Shown here: positions 34,765 to 43,001 of the stretch, piece after piece
Layout of the letters: the number at the start of each line of letters is the position of its first letter
Numbering within the stretch: the stretch's first letter is position 1
Source: Shimia sp039969785
GTDB lineage: Bacteria > Pseudomonadota > Alphaproteobacteria > Rhodobacterales > Rhodobacteraceae
DNA: 64,000 nt
Reading direction: 5' to 3'
Assembly: GCF_039969785.1 (NCBI RefSeq)
Contig: NZ_JBDVNC010000017.1
Location: 1-64,000 of the forward strand
Notes under the pieces: model-generated
What the model was told of the DNA's origin: nothing
Databases searched by the model: none
What the model saw: only the letters and a program-made list of their open reading frames with translations
Position numbers and translations under genes: made by a program

Positions 34765-35907
34765 TCAAAGCCCCGTTTTATGTGCGCGCGCCGTAAAAAA
34801 GATGCCAGACGGGCTGTCGGCCTCAATCTCTCTCAATTTCTCAAAACTGTGGGTGTCATAGATCATGACCTTTCCGGCATCCCGAACGCTGATCCACACC
34901 TCGTTGCCACGCGGCGTGAACTCCATATGCAGCACCGCCGGTCCCGGTTTGAATTCGTGGATCACTTGTTTGGACACGGTATCGATCACCTGAATGGTAT
35001 CGTTCAGCGGATGCGCAAAGTTCACCCAGACATGCCGTCCATCAGGCCGCGCCATGGCAAAAACCGGCTGGCCATAGGTCTGGGTCCGCCCACTCTCTTG
35101 CAGCGTGTCCGAGTCGATCCAAAGCACTTCGTGATGCCCGACAGCAGGCAGAACAAATTCACCGCCTGTATGCGCCCAGCCTTCCAGGTGCGGCATCTTG
35201 TAGACCGGCATTTCCTTTTGTCCGCGGCCATAGTTTGGCAATACCCGGATCGGTTCGGGGTTATCCGCCCACAGATCCAGCGCGGTCAGGCCGTCTTCTC
35301 CGAACAAACCGGTGATATAAGTGCGCCCGTTGGCTGTGATCAGCGCATCATAGGGACGGTCTCCCATGTCGGGGATTTTGGTGATCTCCAGATCGCCTGA
35401 CAGATCGGCAATCCAGGTTTCGCCCGTGTCCCACATGGTAAACACAAACCGGCGCCCCGGCGCATCGACCAGACCGATTGTTTTGCTGTCGGTGGGGATA
35501 TCCGCCACCAGCTCTAACGTGTCGGCATTAAAAATGCGCACACCGCCGGGTTCATAGTTTGATACGGCCACCAGCGTGCCATCGTCCGAAATAGCCCCGC
35601 CAATGGCATTGCCCGCCTGCACAACGCGGTTGGCGATTGTTCGGGTTACGATGTCGACCTTGGTCAGCCCGCCGTCCCGGCCAAAAACATAGGCAAAACG
35701 TTCATCCGGGGAATAAACCAGCGACGCATGGCTCAGATCGCCCAGCCCTTCGATCCGCGCCAGCGACGCGCGATCTGACTGGTCCACCAAAAGAACAGAC
35801 CCAGTGGCCCGCTCGATCACCAGACCCAGATCACCAGTGGCGGTGGGCTCTGCCATCGCCGAGGAAAAGCTCATCGCTGCAATCAACGACCACAAAAGGG
35901 ATTTCAT
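34765..35907 (-). CDS. nirF: NirF, haem d1 biosynthesis protein
   Basis: A 380-residue periplasmic propeller protein related to the d1 domain of NirS. It takes part in a late step of haem d1 synthesis and forms complexes with NirN and NirS in other denitrifiers. A signal peptide is visible (MKSLLWSLIAAMSFSSAMA). No haem c motif is present, as expected. The start shares a base with the nirC stop (TAATG), so translation is coupled. Confidence 0.9.
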   Translation of the reverse strand: MKSLLWSLIAAMSFSSAMAEPTATGDLGLVIERATGSVLLVDQSDRASLARIEGLGDLSHASLVYSPDERFAYVFGRDGGLTKVDIVTRTIANRVVQAGNAIGGAISDDGTLVAVSNYEPGGVRIFNADTLELVADIPTDSKTIGLVDAPGRRFVFTMWDTGETWIADLSGDLEITKIPDMGDRPYDALITANGRTYITGLFGEDGLTALDLWADNPEPIRVLPNYGRGQKEMPVYKMPHLEGWAHTGGEFVLPAVGHHEVLWIDSDTLQESGRTQTYGQPVFAMARPDGRHVWVNFAHPLNDTIQVIDTVSKQVIHEFKPGPAVLHMEFTPRGNEVWISVRDAGKVMIYDTHSFEKLREIEADSPSGIFFTARAHKTGL

Positions 35908-36287
35908 TACATGTTCTCCGGCTGCAATAAATAACGCGCCACCCAGTCAGCCTCTTCTTCGCTGATCAACGGACGCCACGGCGGCATGGCGGTGTCTGGA
36001 ATGCCATCCAGAATCACGCTTTTCAGCACGTCCGCGTCATAATGTTCGATGGTTTCTGCGCGCAAATCGGGGCCAAGCCCGCCCTTAAGCGTCAAACCGT
36101 GGCACGATCCGCAATCCTGATGCACAAGGCGTTTCAAGGCATCCGGATCAATGCTGTCTGCCGCAAGCGCGGCTGTGGCAATCATCAACGCGCCGGTAAA
36201 TACGGCGTTGCCCGTCAAAGCAGACCGGCGCCGGCGCACTTGACGCACCGGGTTTCGATATGCCCGTTCAAACCTATCCATTTGCAC
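35907..36287 (-). CDS. nirC: NirC, small c-type cytochrome
   Basis: A 126-residue monohaem cytochrome c with an N-terminal membrane anchor or signal (about 23-43) and haem site CGSCHG (C59 to H63). The axial methionine is in AMPPWRPL. NirC donates electrons in haem d1 maturation or to NirS. Its start lies 14 bases inside nirE; a second ATG 6 bases downstream (MDRFERAY) is possible. Confidence 0.88.
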   Translation of the reverse strand: MQMDRFERAYRNPVRQVRRRRSALTGNAVFTGALMIATAALAADSIDPDALKRLVHQDCGSCHGLTLKGGLGPDLRAETIEHYDADVLKSVILDGIPDTAMPPWRPLISEEEADWVARYLLQPENM

Positions 36288-37041
36288 TCACCGCTTCGAC
36301 GGCAAGATCCTGAGGGTTGGCGGCATAAAGCGAAACGACCTTGCCTATGACAAACAATGTTGGCGGTTTCAGCCCGGCTTCGCGGCAATCCTGTGCGACG
36401 CGACCAAGGGTCGAAACCATGCGCTCTTCTTGTGCCGACGTGGCCCGCGAGATTGCCATGACAGGCGTTCTTGCTGACAAACCTTCGGTCATCAGGCCAA
36501 CCGCGATTTGGCCAATATTGGCGACGCCCATATAAACAACCAGTGTCGTGTCGGGATCGGCCAGACGTTTCCAGTCCAGATCCAGCACCTTGTCGGCCTG
36601 ACGATGGCCGGTGACATATTGCACCCCGGTGGCCAGCCCGCGATGCGTCAACGGAACCCCGGTCGAACAGGACGCGCCCTGAGCAGCCGTAATGCCAGGG
36701 GCGTATTCAACCTCGACGCCCAGCGCCATCAGATAGGCCGCCTCTTCGGACCCACGGCCAAAAATCATCGGATCGCCGCCCTTAAGCCGCGCCACCTTGC
36801 GCCCCATCCGGGCTTGCTCGTGCAGGATTTCATTGATCCGCTCTTGCGGCACCAGATGGTTCTTGGGGCATTTGCCAACCGCGATCTGTTCGGCGCCTTC
36901 GGGGCACATCGCCATGATCTCATCCGACACCAGCCGGTCAAAAACCACGACATCTGCGTCTTTCAGCATGCGCACAGCCCGCAGGGTCATCAATTCAGGA
37001 TCGCCGGGGCCGGCGCCGATCAGGTACACTTTACCGGTCAT
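36274..37041 (-). CDS. nirE: NirE, uroporphyrinogen-III C-methyltransferase
   Basis: SAM-dependent methylation of uroporphyrinogen III to precorrin-2, the first committed step to sirohaem and haem d1. The 255-residue protein has the SUMT motifs YLIGAGPGDPELMTLRA at the N-terminus, VVFDRLVS, the glycine-rich RLKGGDPMIFGRG and VVYMGV. The ATG at 37041 (MTGKVYLIGAG) is chosen; the open frame extends upstream to 37101. An Nnr-type site 136 bp upstream suggests its own promoter within the nir block. Confidence 0.93.
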   Translation of the reverse strand: MTGKVYLIGAGPGDPELMTLRAVRMLKDADVVVFDRLVSDEIMAMCPEGAEQIAVGKCPKNHLVPQERINEILHEQARMGRKVARLKGGDPMIFGRGSEEAAYLMALGVEVEYAPGITAAQGASCSTGVPLTHRGLATGVQYVTGHRQADKVLDLDWKRLADPDTTLVVYMGVANIGQIAVGLMTEGLSARTPVMAISRATSAQEERMVSTLGRVAQDCREAGLKPPTLFVIGKVVSLYAANPQDLAVEAVSANG

Positions 37042-37176
37042 TGGAAGTCTCGCTTGTTCTATAGTCGGAATAGAGACCGGACCCCATGCCGCTATCGGCA
37101 CCGGAATGGATGTTTCTGGCTCGGGAATCCTGGCGTTTCATGCACCAGAGACTGGCCTTTTAGGCGGACGCTTTCC

Positions 37177-37190
37177 TTGACAAAAGTTAA
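37177..37190. promoter_or_regulatory. Nnr/Dnr-type site upstream of nirE
   Basis: TTGACAAAAGTTAA, a TTGAC-N4-GTTAA palindrome of the Crp-Fnr type, 136 bp before the nirE start. Its GTTAA half overlaps the stem of the hairpin at 37187-37216. Confidence 0.75.
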
Positions 37191-37216
37191 GGCGCGCCGT
37201 TTTTGGCGCGCCTTAA
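37187..37216 (-). terminator. Perfect 12-bp hairpin between the cupredoxin gene and nirE
   Basis: TTAAGGCGCGCC (37187-37198) pairs with GGCGCGCCTTAA (37205-37216) around a T-rich loop. On the minus strand it follows the cupredoxin stop and is followed by AACTTTTG-like bases. It looks like a terminator or attenuator, and its distal arm overlaps the nirE operator. Confidence 0.7.
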
Positions 37217-37243
37217 AAATAGTCATTACTTTTCAGATGGTTA

Positions 37244-37657
37244 TTATTCCACCGTGACCATGCCTATCATGTTTTGCGTTTCCCAGTGCGGCCCGCAAAG
37301 ATAGTCTTGTGGGCCCGGTTCAAGAAAGGTGAATTCAATCACTTCCTCGGGAAATGCGCGGTCAGATTCCGGTATGCCAGAGCCTTTGACCAGAACACTG
37401 TGGCTGGTGCGTTTGTCGACATTGACCCAGCGCACCGTTGTGCCTGCTGGCACGGTGATCTCCGCCGGACAGAAATTGTATTTATACATGGTCACAACAA
37501 CCACGCCTTCAGCCTCGGACGACGGCCCGCCGAACAGGTCGACATAGCGTTCTTCTGCCTCGCCGCAGATTGCAGATTTGTTGTCATCCCCCGCAAAAAC
37601 GGGAAAAGCCGCCGCAAGCGACAGCAGGATAATGGGGAGAGTTCGGGTCATACGCAT
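37244..37657 (-). CDS. Periplasmic cupredoxin, candidate electron donor to NirS
   Basis: A 137-residue protein with a signal peptide (TLPIILLSLAAAFPVFA) and a single cupredoxin domain. Type 1 copper ligands are H86 (KRTSHSVLV), C121, H124 and M130 in LCGPHWETQNMIG. The spacing C-x2-H-x5-M is one longer before Met than the C-x2-H-x4-M of plastocyanin and pseudoazurin; M133 is an alternative. Two more cysteines (C31, C63) could form a disulfide. It lies between the NirT-like fusion and nirE. By analogy with pseudoazurin and azurin it could carry electrons to cytochrome cd1; this is inference. Start 37657 (MRMTRTLP) gives the signal peptide. Confidence 0.8.
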   Translation of the reverse strand: MRMTRTLPIILLSLAAAFPVFAGDDNKSAICGEAEERYVDLFGGPSSEAEGVVVVTMYKYNFCPAEITVPAGTTVRWVNVDKRTSHSVLVKGSGIPESDRAFPEEVIEFTFLEPGPQDYLCGPHWETQNMIGMVTVE

Positions 37658-37679
37658 GGGTCCAACTCCTATCATGAAA

Positions 37680-37710
37680 CGTGGCGGCCGGAAAATCACC
37701 GGCCGCCACG
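37680..37710 (-). terminator. Perfect 12-bp hairpin between the NirT-like and cupredoxin genes
   Basis: CGTGGCGGCCGG (37680-37691) pairs with CCGGCCGCCACG (37699-37710), seven-base loop. It fills most of the 59-base gap between the two genes. On the minus strand it is followed by TTTCATG, with no long U-tract. It may stabilise the upstream mRNA or reduce read-through. Confidence 0.6.
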
Positions 37711-37716
37711 ATTTGT

Positions 37717-39516
37717 TTACTGACCAACCACGTTCAGTTGCGCATCTGCGTTATCCAGCGCCATGCTGGTGTTCAGCGTGACATGGTGGAACCGCGCATC
37801 GGCAAAGTCATCGTGGATGGCGAACCCAACCGTGTAGGTTTTGCCAGCTTCCAGCGGAACATCACCCGGCGCACCCGAATTCAGAGGCCGCGAGAAGACG
37901 ACAGTCCACAGACCACCCGACAGGCTGGCTTGCGACGCCATTTCGCCTTCGTTTTCAACGCGACGCTCAAGCAGATAGCCATTGGACCCGGTGCCATCTG
38001 CATAGACCCGCATAAGGTCCATATAGGTGCCCTCGGTCAAAAGCTGCTCGATCTCTTCTGCAGTTTTGACCTTGTCCCAGCCGCCTTGCGCCTTACCACG
38101 ACGGCCTGCGACTTCGACCTTTGTCCGGCTTTCAGTCAAGTATTTGGTGATTGTGCCTTCTGCCTGCAATTGCGCGGCAATATCAGCGGCCGCAGCAACA
38201 CCCTCGGCACCTGGATCAAAGGGCATATAGGTGTTGTCTGCGTGGCAAGTTGCCCAGCATCCGACCTGTTCACCCATCTCGATACCAGTACCGGTGATCA
38301 TCATGGCAACCTTGATCTGGTTGTCCGGGTCCATTTTGCCGCCTTCGACAAACGGCGCAGGGTTGTGACCCGCATCCGGCCATTGCATCCGCACATAGAG
38401 GTTTTCACCGTCATGGGCAGTTTGAACGCTGGCATTGATGAACCCGCGCTTGCCAGGAATGGCGGACGGCTCAAGCTCATCTTTCTTGCCACCACCACCT
38501 TTGGCAACTTTGGCACCGATGGTTTCCAGTTCGGCTGCGTGACATGTTGTGCACTGATCGCCGCCTTTGGTCAGCGGACGTGCGCCGCCGTGTTGCTTGC
38601 CGTTCTGTACCCATTCAAACGATGCCTGACCCGGGAAGAACAGGGTCAGATCGGCGCCTGCAACAGCGTCCCAGTCGACATTGGCACCAACAGTGTCCCC
38701 TGCTGCCGCTTCTGTTGCCTGACCCGCCGCTTTGGCTTGTTCTTCAGCAACTGCTGCTTCTACAGCGCTGGCAATCTGCGCCTGAACTGCGTCACGCGCG
38801 GCTTTTTCGTCAGCTTTTCGGGTTGCAGCCTGTTCCGCTTCGATCGCTTCGATCTTGGCAAGGCTGTCGAGGTACTTCTGTGGCACTTCACGCGCGAAAT
38901 CCGGGTTTGGCGCTTCCAGCGCTTCCAGATATTCCTCATCCGCACGATCCCGCAAATCCGAGTGCGCAATGCCTTTGTGACAGTCGATACAGGTCTGACC
39001 GGTTTGCATCGCATTCAGGTGCTGCTGACGGGCACGTGGTTTCTGAAACTCGGGCAACATGGAATCAAAGTGGTGACAGTTCCGGCATTCCACCGAGTCG
39101 GTCTTTTTCATCCGCTGCCATTCGTTCATCGCCAGTTGCAGACGATGCTTGTCGAATTTCTCGGGTGTGCTGATCTTGCCGGTGATCTTACCCCAGACTT
39201 CTTTGGAGGCTTTGATCTTGCGGATCATCTTGTGCGTCCAGTCTTTGGGCACGTGACAATCCGAACAAACCGCGCCAACGCCCGAGCGGTTCACGTCGTG
39301 GATTGTGCCTTTGTATTCTGCGTAAACGTTATCTTCCATCTCGTGGCACGAGATACAGAAAGGCATGGTGTTAGTGGCTTCCATGGCGGTGTTGAAACCA
39401 CCCCAGAAGATGATCCCTGCGACAAAGGCCACAAGGACGCCCCCGATCGGCATGCCCCAAAGGACATAACGCCGCCAAAGGGGCTTTTTGGTTTCTGTTT
39501 CGTTGGTCTGGGTCAT
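37717..39516 (-). CDS. NapC/NirT tetrahaem - ethylbenzene-dehydrogenase-like haem domain fusion
   Basis: This 599-residue protein joins two modules. The N-terminal half is a NapC/NirT quinol-oxidising cytochrome: membrane anchor about 21-41 and four CxxCH sites (C54-H58, C84-H88, C144-H148, C176-H180). A long Ala/Glu/Lys-rich helical linker (about 215-275) follows. The C-terminal half starts with a fifth CxxCH (C322-H326), then a beta-rich domain resembling the ethylbenzene dehydrogenase/DMSO-reductase-like haem-binding family (FINASVQTAHDGENLYVRMQWPD, 359-381), and contains CWATCH (C420 to H425), a CxxxCH. It may pass quinol electrons to NirS or the cupredoxin. Start 39516 (MTQTNETE); the upstream extension to 39627 is not protein-like. 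Confidence 0.85.
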   Translation of the reverse strand: MTQTNETETKKPLWRRYVLWGMPIGGVLVAFVAGIIFWGGFNTAMEATNTMPFCISCHEMEDNVYAEYKGTIHDVNRSGVGAVCSDCHVPKDWTHKMIRKIKASKEVWGKITGKISTPEKFDKHRLQLAMNEWQRMKKTDSVECRNCHHFDSMLPEFQKPRARQQHLNAMQTGQTCIDCHKGIAHSDLRDRADEEYLEALEAPNPDFAREVPQKYLDSLAKIEAIEAEQAATRKADEKAARDAVQAQIASAVEAAVAEEQAKAAGQATEAAAGDTVGANVDWDAVAGADLTLFFPGQASFEWVQNGKQHGGARPLTKGGDQCTTCHAAELETIGAKVAKGGGGKKDELEPSAIPGKRGFINASVQTAHDGENLYVRMQWPDAGHNPAPFVEGGKMDPDNQIKVAMMITGTGIEMGEQVGCWATCHADNTYMPFDPGAEGVAAAADIAAQLQAEGTITKYLTESRTKVEVAGRRGKAQGGWDKVKTAEEIEQLLTEGTYMDLMRVYADGTGSNGYLLERRVENEGEMASQASLSGGLWTVVFSRPLNSGAPGDVPLEAGKTYTVGFAIHDDFADARFHHVTLNTSMALDNADAQLNVVGQ

Positions 39517-39659
39517 CTCCAGGCTCCGTATCTCTCTGAATATGTGCCCCGGCCTCCCGGGAAAACTGGTCTGGGATTGCAAGGAGCGGGGGGCAAAGTC
39601 CGGGTCTGTTTTGCTGTGCCCGGGCATCCCCGCGGTCGTCGCAATCCGGCACCGCAGTG

Positions 39660-39693
39660 CAAGAAAAGAAGGGCGGGCGCTGGGCCCGCCCTT
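39660..39693 (-). terminator. Terminator/attenuator after nirS
   Basis: AAGGGCGGGC (39669-39678) pairs with GCCCGCCCTT (39684-39693). Read on the minus strand it is followed by a U-rich stretch (CTTTTCTT), 23 bases after the nirS stop. It likely limits read-through from nirS into the NirT-like gene. Confidence 0.8.
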
Positions 39694-39715
39694 CGGTTTT
39701 CAATGTCAAATCACA

Positions 39716-41392
39716 TCAGGTGACGTGGTTTGAACGGTTGTGCACGTTGAACTTGCCGGTTGGCGCGTACAGTCCTTTGATGCGACCGATCTCTTCCAGA
39801 GTTTTGGAGTCATAGATGACGATCTCACCATTTGGCTCAAGCGAGTCTGACAGGTTCCATTTGGAGACCCAAACTTCGGTGCCGTCCGCGTTGAATTCAA
39901 AGTGAACAGCCGCGCTGCCTTCAACATCTGTGACCTGAATTGTCTTCACAATCTCACCGGTCTCTTTCGAGATTACCTGTACAGACTGCTGAACTTCTGG
40001 CTCAGGGTGCTTGGTTTGGTCAGCCCAGATATAGTCAGATTCCGGGTGGGTCCGAACAAACAGGCCAGCGCCGTCAGTTTCAGTTTCGTAGCAGACTTTC
40101 CAGGCATTGTCGGGGTGACCAACAGGGTCGTTGCCCCAAACAGTCACAGTACCAACGCCCAAGTGAGTCGTGCCGGCAACAGGGCCACAATTCGGGTCAA
40201 CCCAGTTGGCGCCAGGACCAGGGTGCGGCAGAGCAGCAACGTCGATCATAGCTTCCAGCTTGTGGGTTTCGGTGTCGACAACAACCATTTTGTTCGACGC
40301 GTTTGCGGCGATCTGGAAATAACGACCTGTCGGATCAAAGAACCCATCGTGCAGGAACTTGGCCGAGTTGATTTTGTCGATTTTCAGGTTGTCGAGGTCG
40401 GTGTAATCCACCTGCCACAGCTGACCCAGCTCTTTCACAGCAACGATCCATGTAGGCTCGTTCGGTGTGGTGTAGATCGCAGCAACACGTGCTTCTTCTA
40501 CATACTCACCGTCGACGTTTACGCCGCGTGTGGAAACAACTTTTACAGGCTCCATTGTCTGCGCATCAACGATGGCAAAGTGTGGAGGCCAGTAGCCGCC
40601 GCCGATGACGTATTTGCCGTCGCCGGATACGGCCACGTCACGTGCGTCATATGCGATTTTGACTTCGGAAACCAACATCTTGTCCGGTGTTTGCCACAGG
40701 TCGATCTTGGTCATCTTGCCGTCGCGGCCCATTGTGTACCAGAAGCGGCCAGGGTTCTCAGGCTCGGTGATATTGTGGTGCTCTGAAGCTTTCAGAACGT
40801 GCACAGCATACCCGGTTGGGATGTGAACCAGAACTTCTTTTGTGTCGCCGTCGATGACAGCCACTTTACCGGCGTCACGTTCGATGACGACAAAGAAGTT
40901 TTCCCAGTTACGGCCATGCAGAGGCTCAGTTGGGTAGTCAGCTTCTTCGACATAGACCTTGCGGGTCTCTTTCATCTGCGCCAGCGACATTTCTGGTGGT
41001 TTTGGCGCTTCCATCTGGATGTAGGTCGCCATGTCTTTGATTTGCTCTTCGGTCATAATGTCCGAAAAGTTATTCATCCCGCCTTCGGTTCCCCAAGAGA
41101 TGATTTTCTCAAGACGTTCCTGACCAAGTTTCAGCGTGCCACCTTCGGTGACGGTGCCGTCTTTGGCGGTCTTTTTCCAGTGAGGCAGCAGGTTCTTACC
41201 TGTGGCACCCTTACGCAGAACGCCGTGGCAACCTGCGCATTGTTCAAAATAAAGTTGTTTGGAAGCTTCGAAGGCTTCTTCACTCAGGGTTGGGCCTTCG
41301 GCCATGGCAGGCGCAGCAACCGAGCCGAGCAACAATGCAAAGCCGACTCCCAGTGCCTGTCGAGATTTTTTATAGGTGATTCCAAGCGACAT
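39716..41392 (-). CDS. nirS: NirS, cytochrome cd1 nitrite reductase
   Basis: The periplasmic enzyme that reduces nitrite to NO. The 558-residue precursor has a signal peptide (LGVGFALLLGSVAAPAMA, cleaved near 31), a haem c domain with CAGCHG (C52-H56) and an eight-bladed haem d1 propeller with family stretches such as VHVLKASEHHNITEPENPGRFWY and LPHPGPGANW. The ATG at 41392 is used; the open frame reaches 41521 but crosses the promoter. A TTGAC-N4-GTTAA site lies 61 bp upstream. It is the first gene of the nir block and is divergent from nnrS. Confidence 0.97.
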   Translation of the reverse strand: MSLGITYKKSRQALGVGFALLLGSVAAPAMAEGPTLSEEAFEASKQLYFEQCAGCHGVLRKGATGKNLLPHWKKTAKDGTVTEGGTLKLGQERLEKIISWGTEGGMNNFSDIMTEEQIKDMATYIQMEAPKPPEMSLAQMKETRKVYVEEADYPTEPLHGRNWENFFVVIERDAGKVAVIDGDTKEVLVHIPTGYAVHVLKASEHHNITEPENPGRFWYTMGRDGKMTKIDLWQTPDKMLVSEVKIAYDARDVAVSGDGKYVIGGGYWPPHFAIVDAQTMEPVKVVSTRGVNVDGEYVEEARVAAIYTTPNEPTWIVAVKELGQLWQVDYTDLDNLKIDKINSAKFLHDGFFDPTGRYFQIAANASNKMVVVDTETHKLEAMIDVAALPHPGPGANWVDPNCGPVAGTTHLGVGTVTVWGNDPVGHPDNAWKVCYETETDGAGLFVRTHPESDYIWADQTKHPEPEVQQSVQVISKETGEIVKTIQVTDVEGSAAVHFEFNADGTEVWVSKWNLSDSLEPNGEIVIYDSKTLEEIGRIKGLYAPTGKFNVHNRSNHVT

Positions 41393-41453
41393 GATCACTC
41401 TCCGTTTGCTGGTGAGGCAGGTTGGATATGCCGTGTCTTGCCGATTCCCTTCC

Positions 41454-41467
41454 TTGACTTTCGTTAA
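41454..41467. promoter_or_regulatory. Nnr/Dnr-type site for nirS
   Basis: TTGACTTTCGTTAA lies 61 bp upstream of the nirS start in the nirS-nnrS divergent region, a suitable place for activation of nirS. Confidence 0.8.
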
Positions 41468-41514
41468 CTGCGCTCTCGAAAACGTGAGGACGCCCAAGGA
41501 AAACTTTCCTCTGA

Positions 41515-41528
41515 TTGACAAATGTTAA
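41515..41528. promoter_or_regulatory. Nnr/Dnr-type site for nnrS
   Basis: TTGACAAATGTTAA is a second site 47 bp from the nirS one and 135 bp before the nnrS GTG. Two separate sites suggest each divergent gene has its own activator site. Confidence 0.75.
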
Positions 41529-41663
41529 GTGGCACGGCGCAGACAGACATATTCTTGTCTCAAGAAGCAAACGGCGATCTGTAATCCGTCTCGCCACAGC
41601 CAATTTGCCGCGAAATCTCAGTCGGCCCCAACGGGATCGAGCTGCGTTTATGGAGACGAACAG

Positions 41664-42857
41664 GTGATAACCATCAAACGTATTTTAGGAGAAGGCTTTC
41701 GCGTCTTCTTTCTGTGTGCAGGCCTTTATGGCGTCTTTGTCGGGTGCGTCTGGGCGATCTGGCTGATGACCCAATCCGGCGCTGATGTCATTCTGTTGAA
41801 AACAGCTGACCCTCAGATGTGGCACGCGCACGAGATGATCTTTGGCTATGCCGGGGCCGCTATGGGCGGCTTTTTCCTGACCGCGGTTCCAAACTGGACC
41901 AACACACCCGCTGCGCGTCTTTCTTATTTGACTGTGGCCGCAGGGTTGTGGCTGGCCGGTCGGCTGGCGATGTGGTTTTCGGGCGCTTTGTCGCCGGAAT
42001 GGGTGGCGGCTTTGGATCTGGCATTTGTGCCGATCCTATCGCTCAAAATCGCGACTCAGCTGATCAAACGGCCTAAGCCGCAAAACATGATGTTCCTGCT
42101 GATCCTGACGTTGATCTGGCTGGGCAATCTGTTGGTACATCTGGAATGGGTCGGCATCACAACCGATACCGCTCATAATGGTCTGCGTGCCGGGCTGTTT
42201 GCGCTGTGTGCCATGGTCGTGGTTCTGGGCGGGCGCATCACCCCCGCCTTTACCCGCAACGCGATGAAGCGCGAGGGTATGCCAGAACAAAGCTGGCCAA
42301 AGACCTGCAAAATATCCGACCGCGCGTCATTGGTTCTGGGCCTGTTGTTACCTGCCCTGACGGTGGCACATGCACCGCAATTCGCACCGGGTATTGTGGC
42401 AATTTTGCTGGGTGTTGTGCAACTGATCCGTCTGACCAGATGGCGCGCCGGGTGGGCGTGGCGTCAACCCATTCTCTTTGCGCTGCACCTTGGGCTTGGC
42501 CTGCTTGGGCTGGGGCTTATCCTCTGGGGCGCTGCTGCGTTTGGGTTGGGTCAGGAAATCGCCGCGCTGCATGTCATCGGTATCGGCGGCATCGGCGGTA
42601 TGACCCTCGCAGTGATGAGCCGCGCCGCGCTGGGGCACTCTGGTCGCCCGCTCGTGGCGCCCCGTGCCGTGACCGTTGCCTATGCGATTCTCGCGATCAC
42701 GGCGCTGGCACGCTGGTTGGTGGCCATACTGAGTCCCTCAGCCTATTTCCCCCTGATGACCGGTCTCAGCTTGCTTTGGGCACTTGGATTCTTGCTGTTT
42801 GTTTTGTGTTTATGGCCCGCCCTGACACAACCTCGCGAAGATCATTCAAGCACCTGA
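41664..42857 (+). CDS. nnrS: NnrS family haem-copper membrane protein
   Basis: A 397-residue protein with about 12 membrane helices from the NnrS family, which is expressed under denitrifying conditions and protects metabolism from NO stress. Histidine-bearing segments typical of the family are visible (WHAHEMIFGYAGAAMGGFFLTAVPNW near residue 55, and LHVIGIGGIGGMTLAVMSRAALGHSGR). The chosen start is a GTG at 41664 with a GGAG RBS 8 bases upstream; the open frame from 41529 begins next to the operator and reads as non-protein. It is divergent from nirS and upstream of norC. Confidence 0.88.
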   Translation: MITIKRILGEGFRVFFLCAGLYGVFVGCVWAIWLMTQSGADVILLKTADPQMWHAHEMIFGYAGAAMGGFFLTAVPNWTNTPAARLSYLTVAAGLWLAGRLAMWFSGALSPEWVAALDLAFVPILSLKIATQLIKRPKPQNMMFLLILTLIWLGNLLVHLEWVGITTDTAHNGLRAGLFALCAMVVVLGGRITPAFTRNAMKREGMPEQSWPKTCKISDRASLVLGLLLPALTVAHAPQFAPGIVAILLGVVQLIRLTRWRAGWAWRQPILFALHLGLGLLGLGLILWGAAAFGLGQEIAALHVIGIGGIGGMTLAVMSRAALGHSGRPLVAPRAVTVAYAILAITALARWLVAILSPSAYFPLMTGLSLLWALGFLLFVLCLWPALTQPREDHSST

Positions 42858-42924
42858 AAAACAACCAATAAACCGGCCTACCCTTTCCCAATTTTCACAC
42901 CCCTTCAGCAATGAATCCAAAAAC

Positions 42925-42938
42925 TTGACTTTGGTTAA
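42925..42938 (+). promoter_or_regulatory. Nnr/Dnr-type site for norC
   Basis: TTGACTTTGGTTAA ends 63 bp upstream of the norC ATG, between nnrS and nor, consistent with activation of the nor operon by NnrR in response to NO. Confidence 0.8.
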
Positions 42939-43001
42939 GGCAGCTCAGCGGACTTCTGCCGATAACCGTCAGACTATCAATCTGGCGCAAAGGAGAGCCC
43001 A

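Noticed and set aside
37681..39723. 680-residue open frame on the plus strand, antisense to the NirT-like fusion gene
   Set aside because: It is a shadow of a high-GC gene: the minus strand carries clear haem motifs and domains, while the plus-strand product has no recognisable character.
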